The notes under the pieces: model-generated
The model's database searches: none
What the model saw: only the letters and a program-made list of their open reading frames with translations
Told to the model about the DNA's origin: nothing
Part shown: piece by piece, positions 4,711 through 5,039 of the stretch
How positions within the stretch are numbered: position 1 is the first letter of the stretch
Layout: every line of letters begins with the position of its first letter
DNA from: Candidatus Altarchaeales archaeon A3
GTDB taxonomy: Archaea > Altiarchaeota > Altiarchaeia > Altiarchaeales > Altiarchaeaceae
Length of the DNA: 5,039 bases
Assembly: GCA_002083985.1 (NCBI GenBank)
Contig: MTER01000203.1
Coordinates: 1-5,039, forward strand
Direction: 5' to 3'
Position numbers and translations under genes: made by a program

Positions 4711-5039
4711 ATGACTGAATATCTTTTTGATACAAATGTCTTATTCTGTTTGTTGTATGGTAACATCTCCATCCCGCAAAAATGGTCACAATTTTGGAAT
4801 CAGGTACGAAATAAACAGGCAGGTTTGATATTAATTGCACCTGTTGTTAGTGAAATTTATTATAAAAATGTTCCGAAATTCGGAGAGAAAAAGGTAAAGG
4901 ACAAAATTTTGTGGTTAATATCCTTAAATAAAGAATTGCCTTCATTGGACTATGATGATGCTATAAAAGCAGGTGCAATCAAAATAAGGAATCCGAATCA
5001 CCTTTCATTAGTTGACTGCTTTATATTGGCAGTTGCCGG
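4711..5039 (+). CDS. PIN-domain ribonuclease, VapC-like (3' end beyond window)
   Basis: At least 109 residues, open to the window end. The N-terminus MTEYLFDTNVLF is a classic PIN-domain first strand with the metal-binding Asp7. Glu48 in APVVSEIYYK (43-52) fits the second acidic position, and Asp102 in LSLVDCFILAVA (98-109) the third (usual form xxDxxILAxA). The fourth acidic residue, normally some 15-20 residues later, would be beyond the edge. PIN proteins of this size are Mg2+-dependent endoribonucleases and, paired with a small upstream gene, act as VapC toxins that cleave tRNA, rRNA or mRNA and slow growth. The ATG at 4711 is preceded by a purine-rich taggaagaa (4691-4699), somewhat distant for a Shine-Dalgarno; translation may be coupled to the upstream gene. 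Family is clear; the role as a toxin is inferred from context. Confidence 0.82.
   Translation, partial: MTEYLFDTNVLFCLLYGNISIPQKWSQFWNQVRNKQAGLILIAPVVSEIYYKNVPKFGEKKVKDKILWLISLNKELPSLDYDDAIKAGAIKIRNPNHLSLVDCFILAVA

Noticed and set aside
4551..4772. Minus-strand frame of 73 codons, Phe/Leu-rich
   Set aside because: It is antisense to the Lys/Glu-rich tail of the small gene and the PIN start, which explains its composition.

Overview
The window looks like a piece of a very AT-rich archaeal chromosome. The clearest marker is a proteasome beta subunit of the archaeal PsmB type (3157-3798). A membrane serine protease of the NfeD/1510-N type (127-1437) and a homologue of the archaeal GHMP-type shikimate kinase (2076-3044) agree with this. 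Most start codons lack a Shine-Dalgarno sequence and have AT-rich TATA-like boxes about 20-40 nt upstream, as in leaderless archaeal mRNAs. A euryarchaeal lineage, perhaps a low-GC methanogen, is a reasonable guess, but the sequence alone does not fix the genus.

Layout: (1) 1-126, AT-rich upstream region with TATA-like boxes. (2) 127-1437, NfeD-type membrane protease. (3) 1438-2075, a 638-bp gene-free stretch with a 338-bp element (1473-1810) flanked by 8-bp direct repeats, then a module of two hairpins and two conserved linkers (1892-1983). (4) 2076-3044, a shikimate kinase homologue in which all three GHMP kinase motifs are degraded, so probably a pseudoenzyme. (5) 3157-3798, psmB. (6) 3799-4433, a second gene-free stretch of about 635 bp. 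It holds a 175-bp MITE-like element (4144-4318; 15-bp perfect terminal inverted repeats, exact 8-bp target duplication) and reverse-orientation copies of the same hairpin/linker modules. (7) 4434-4694, a small charged protein with an internally duplicated motif. (8) 4711-end, a PIN-domain ribonuclease cut off by the window edge; genes 7 and 8 look like a toxin-antitoxin pair.

The genes do not form one pathway. nfeD, the aroK-like gene and psmB all read rightward but are separated by long or medium gaps, so they are probably transcribed separately. Only the last pair (16-nt gap) looks like an operon. The two long gaps are the most unusual part. Both contain a GTAAC-ended element with 8-bp duplications, resembling IS66-type ends. 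Both also contain copies of a repeat family whose hairpin stems differ in sequence yet keep their pairing, joined to conserved linkers ending (on one strand) in GCGAGGT or GTGAGGT. The aroK-like/psmB block sits between oppositely oriented copies of these repeats.
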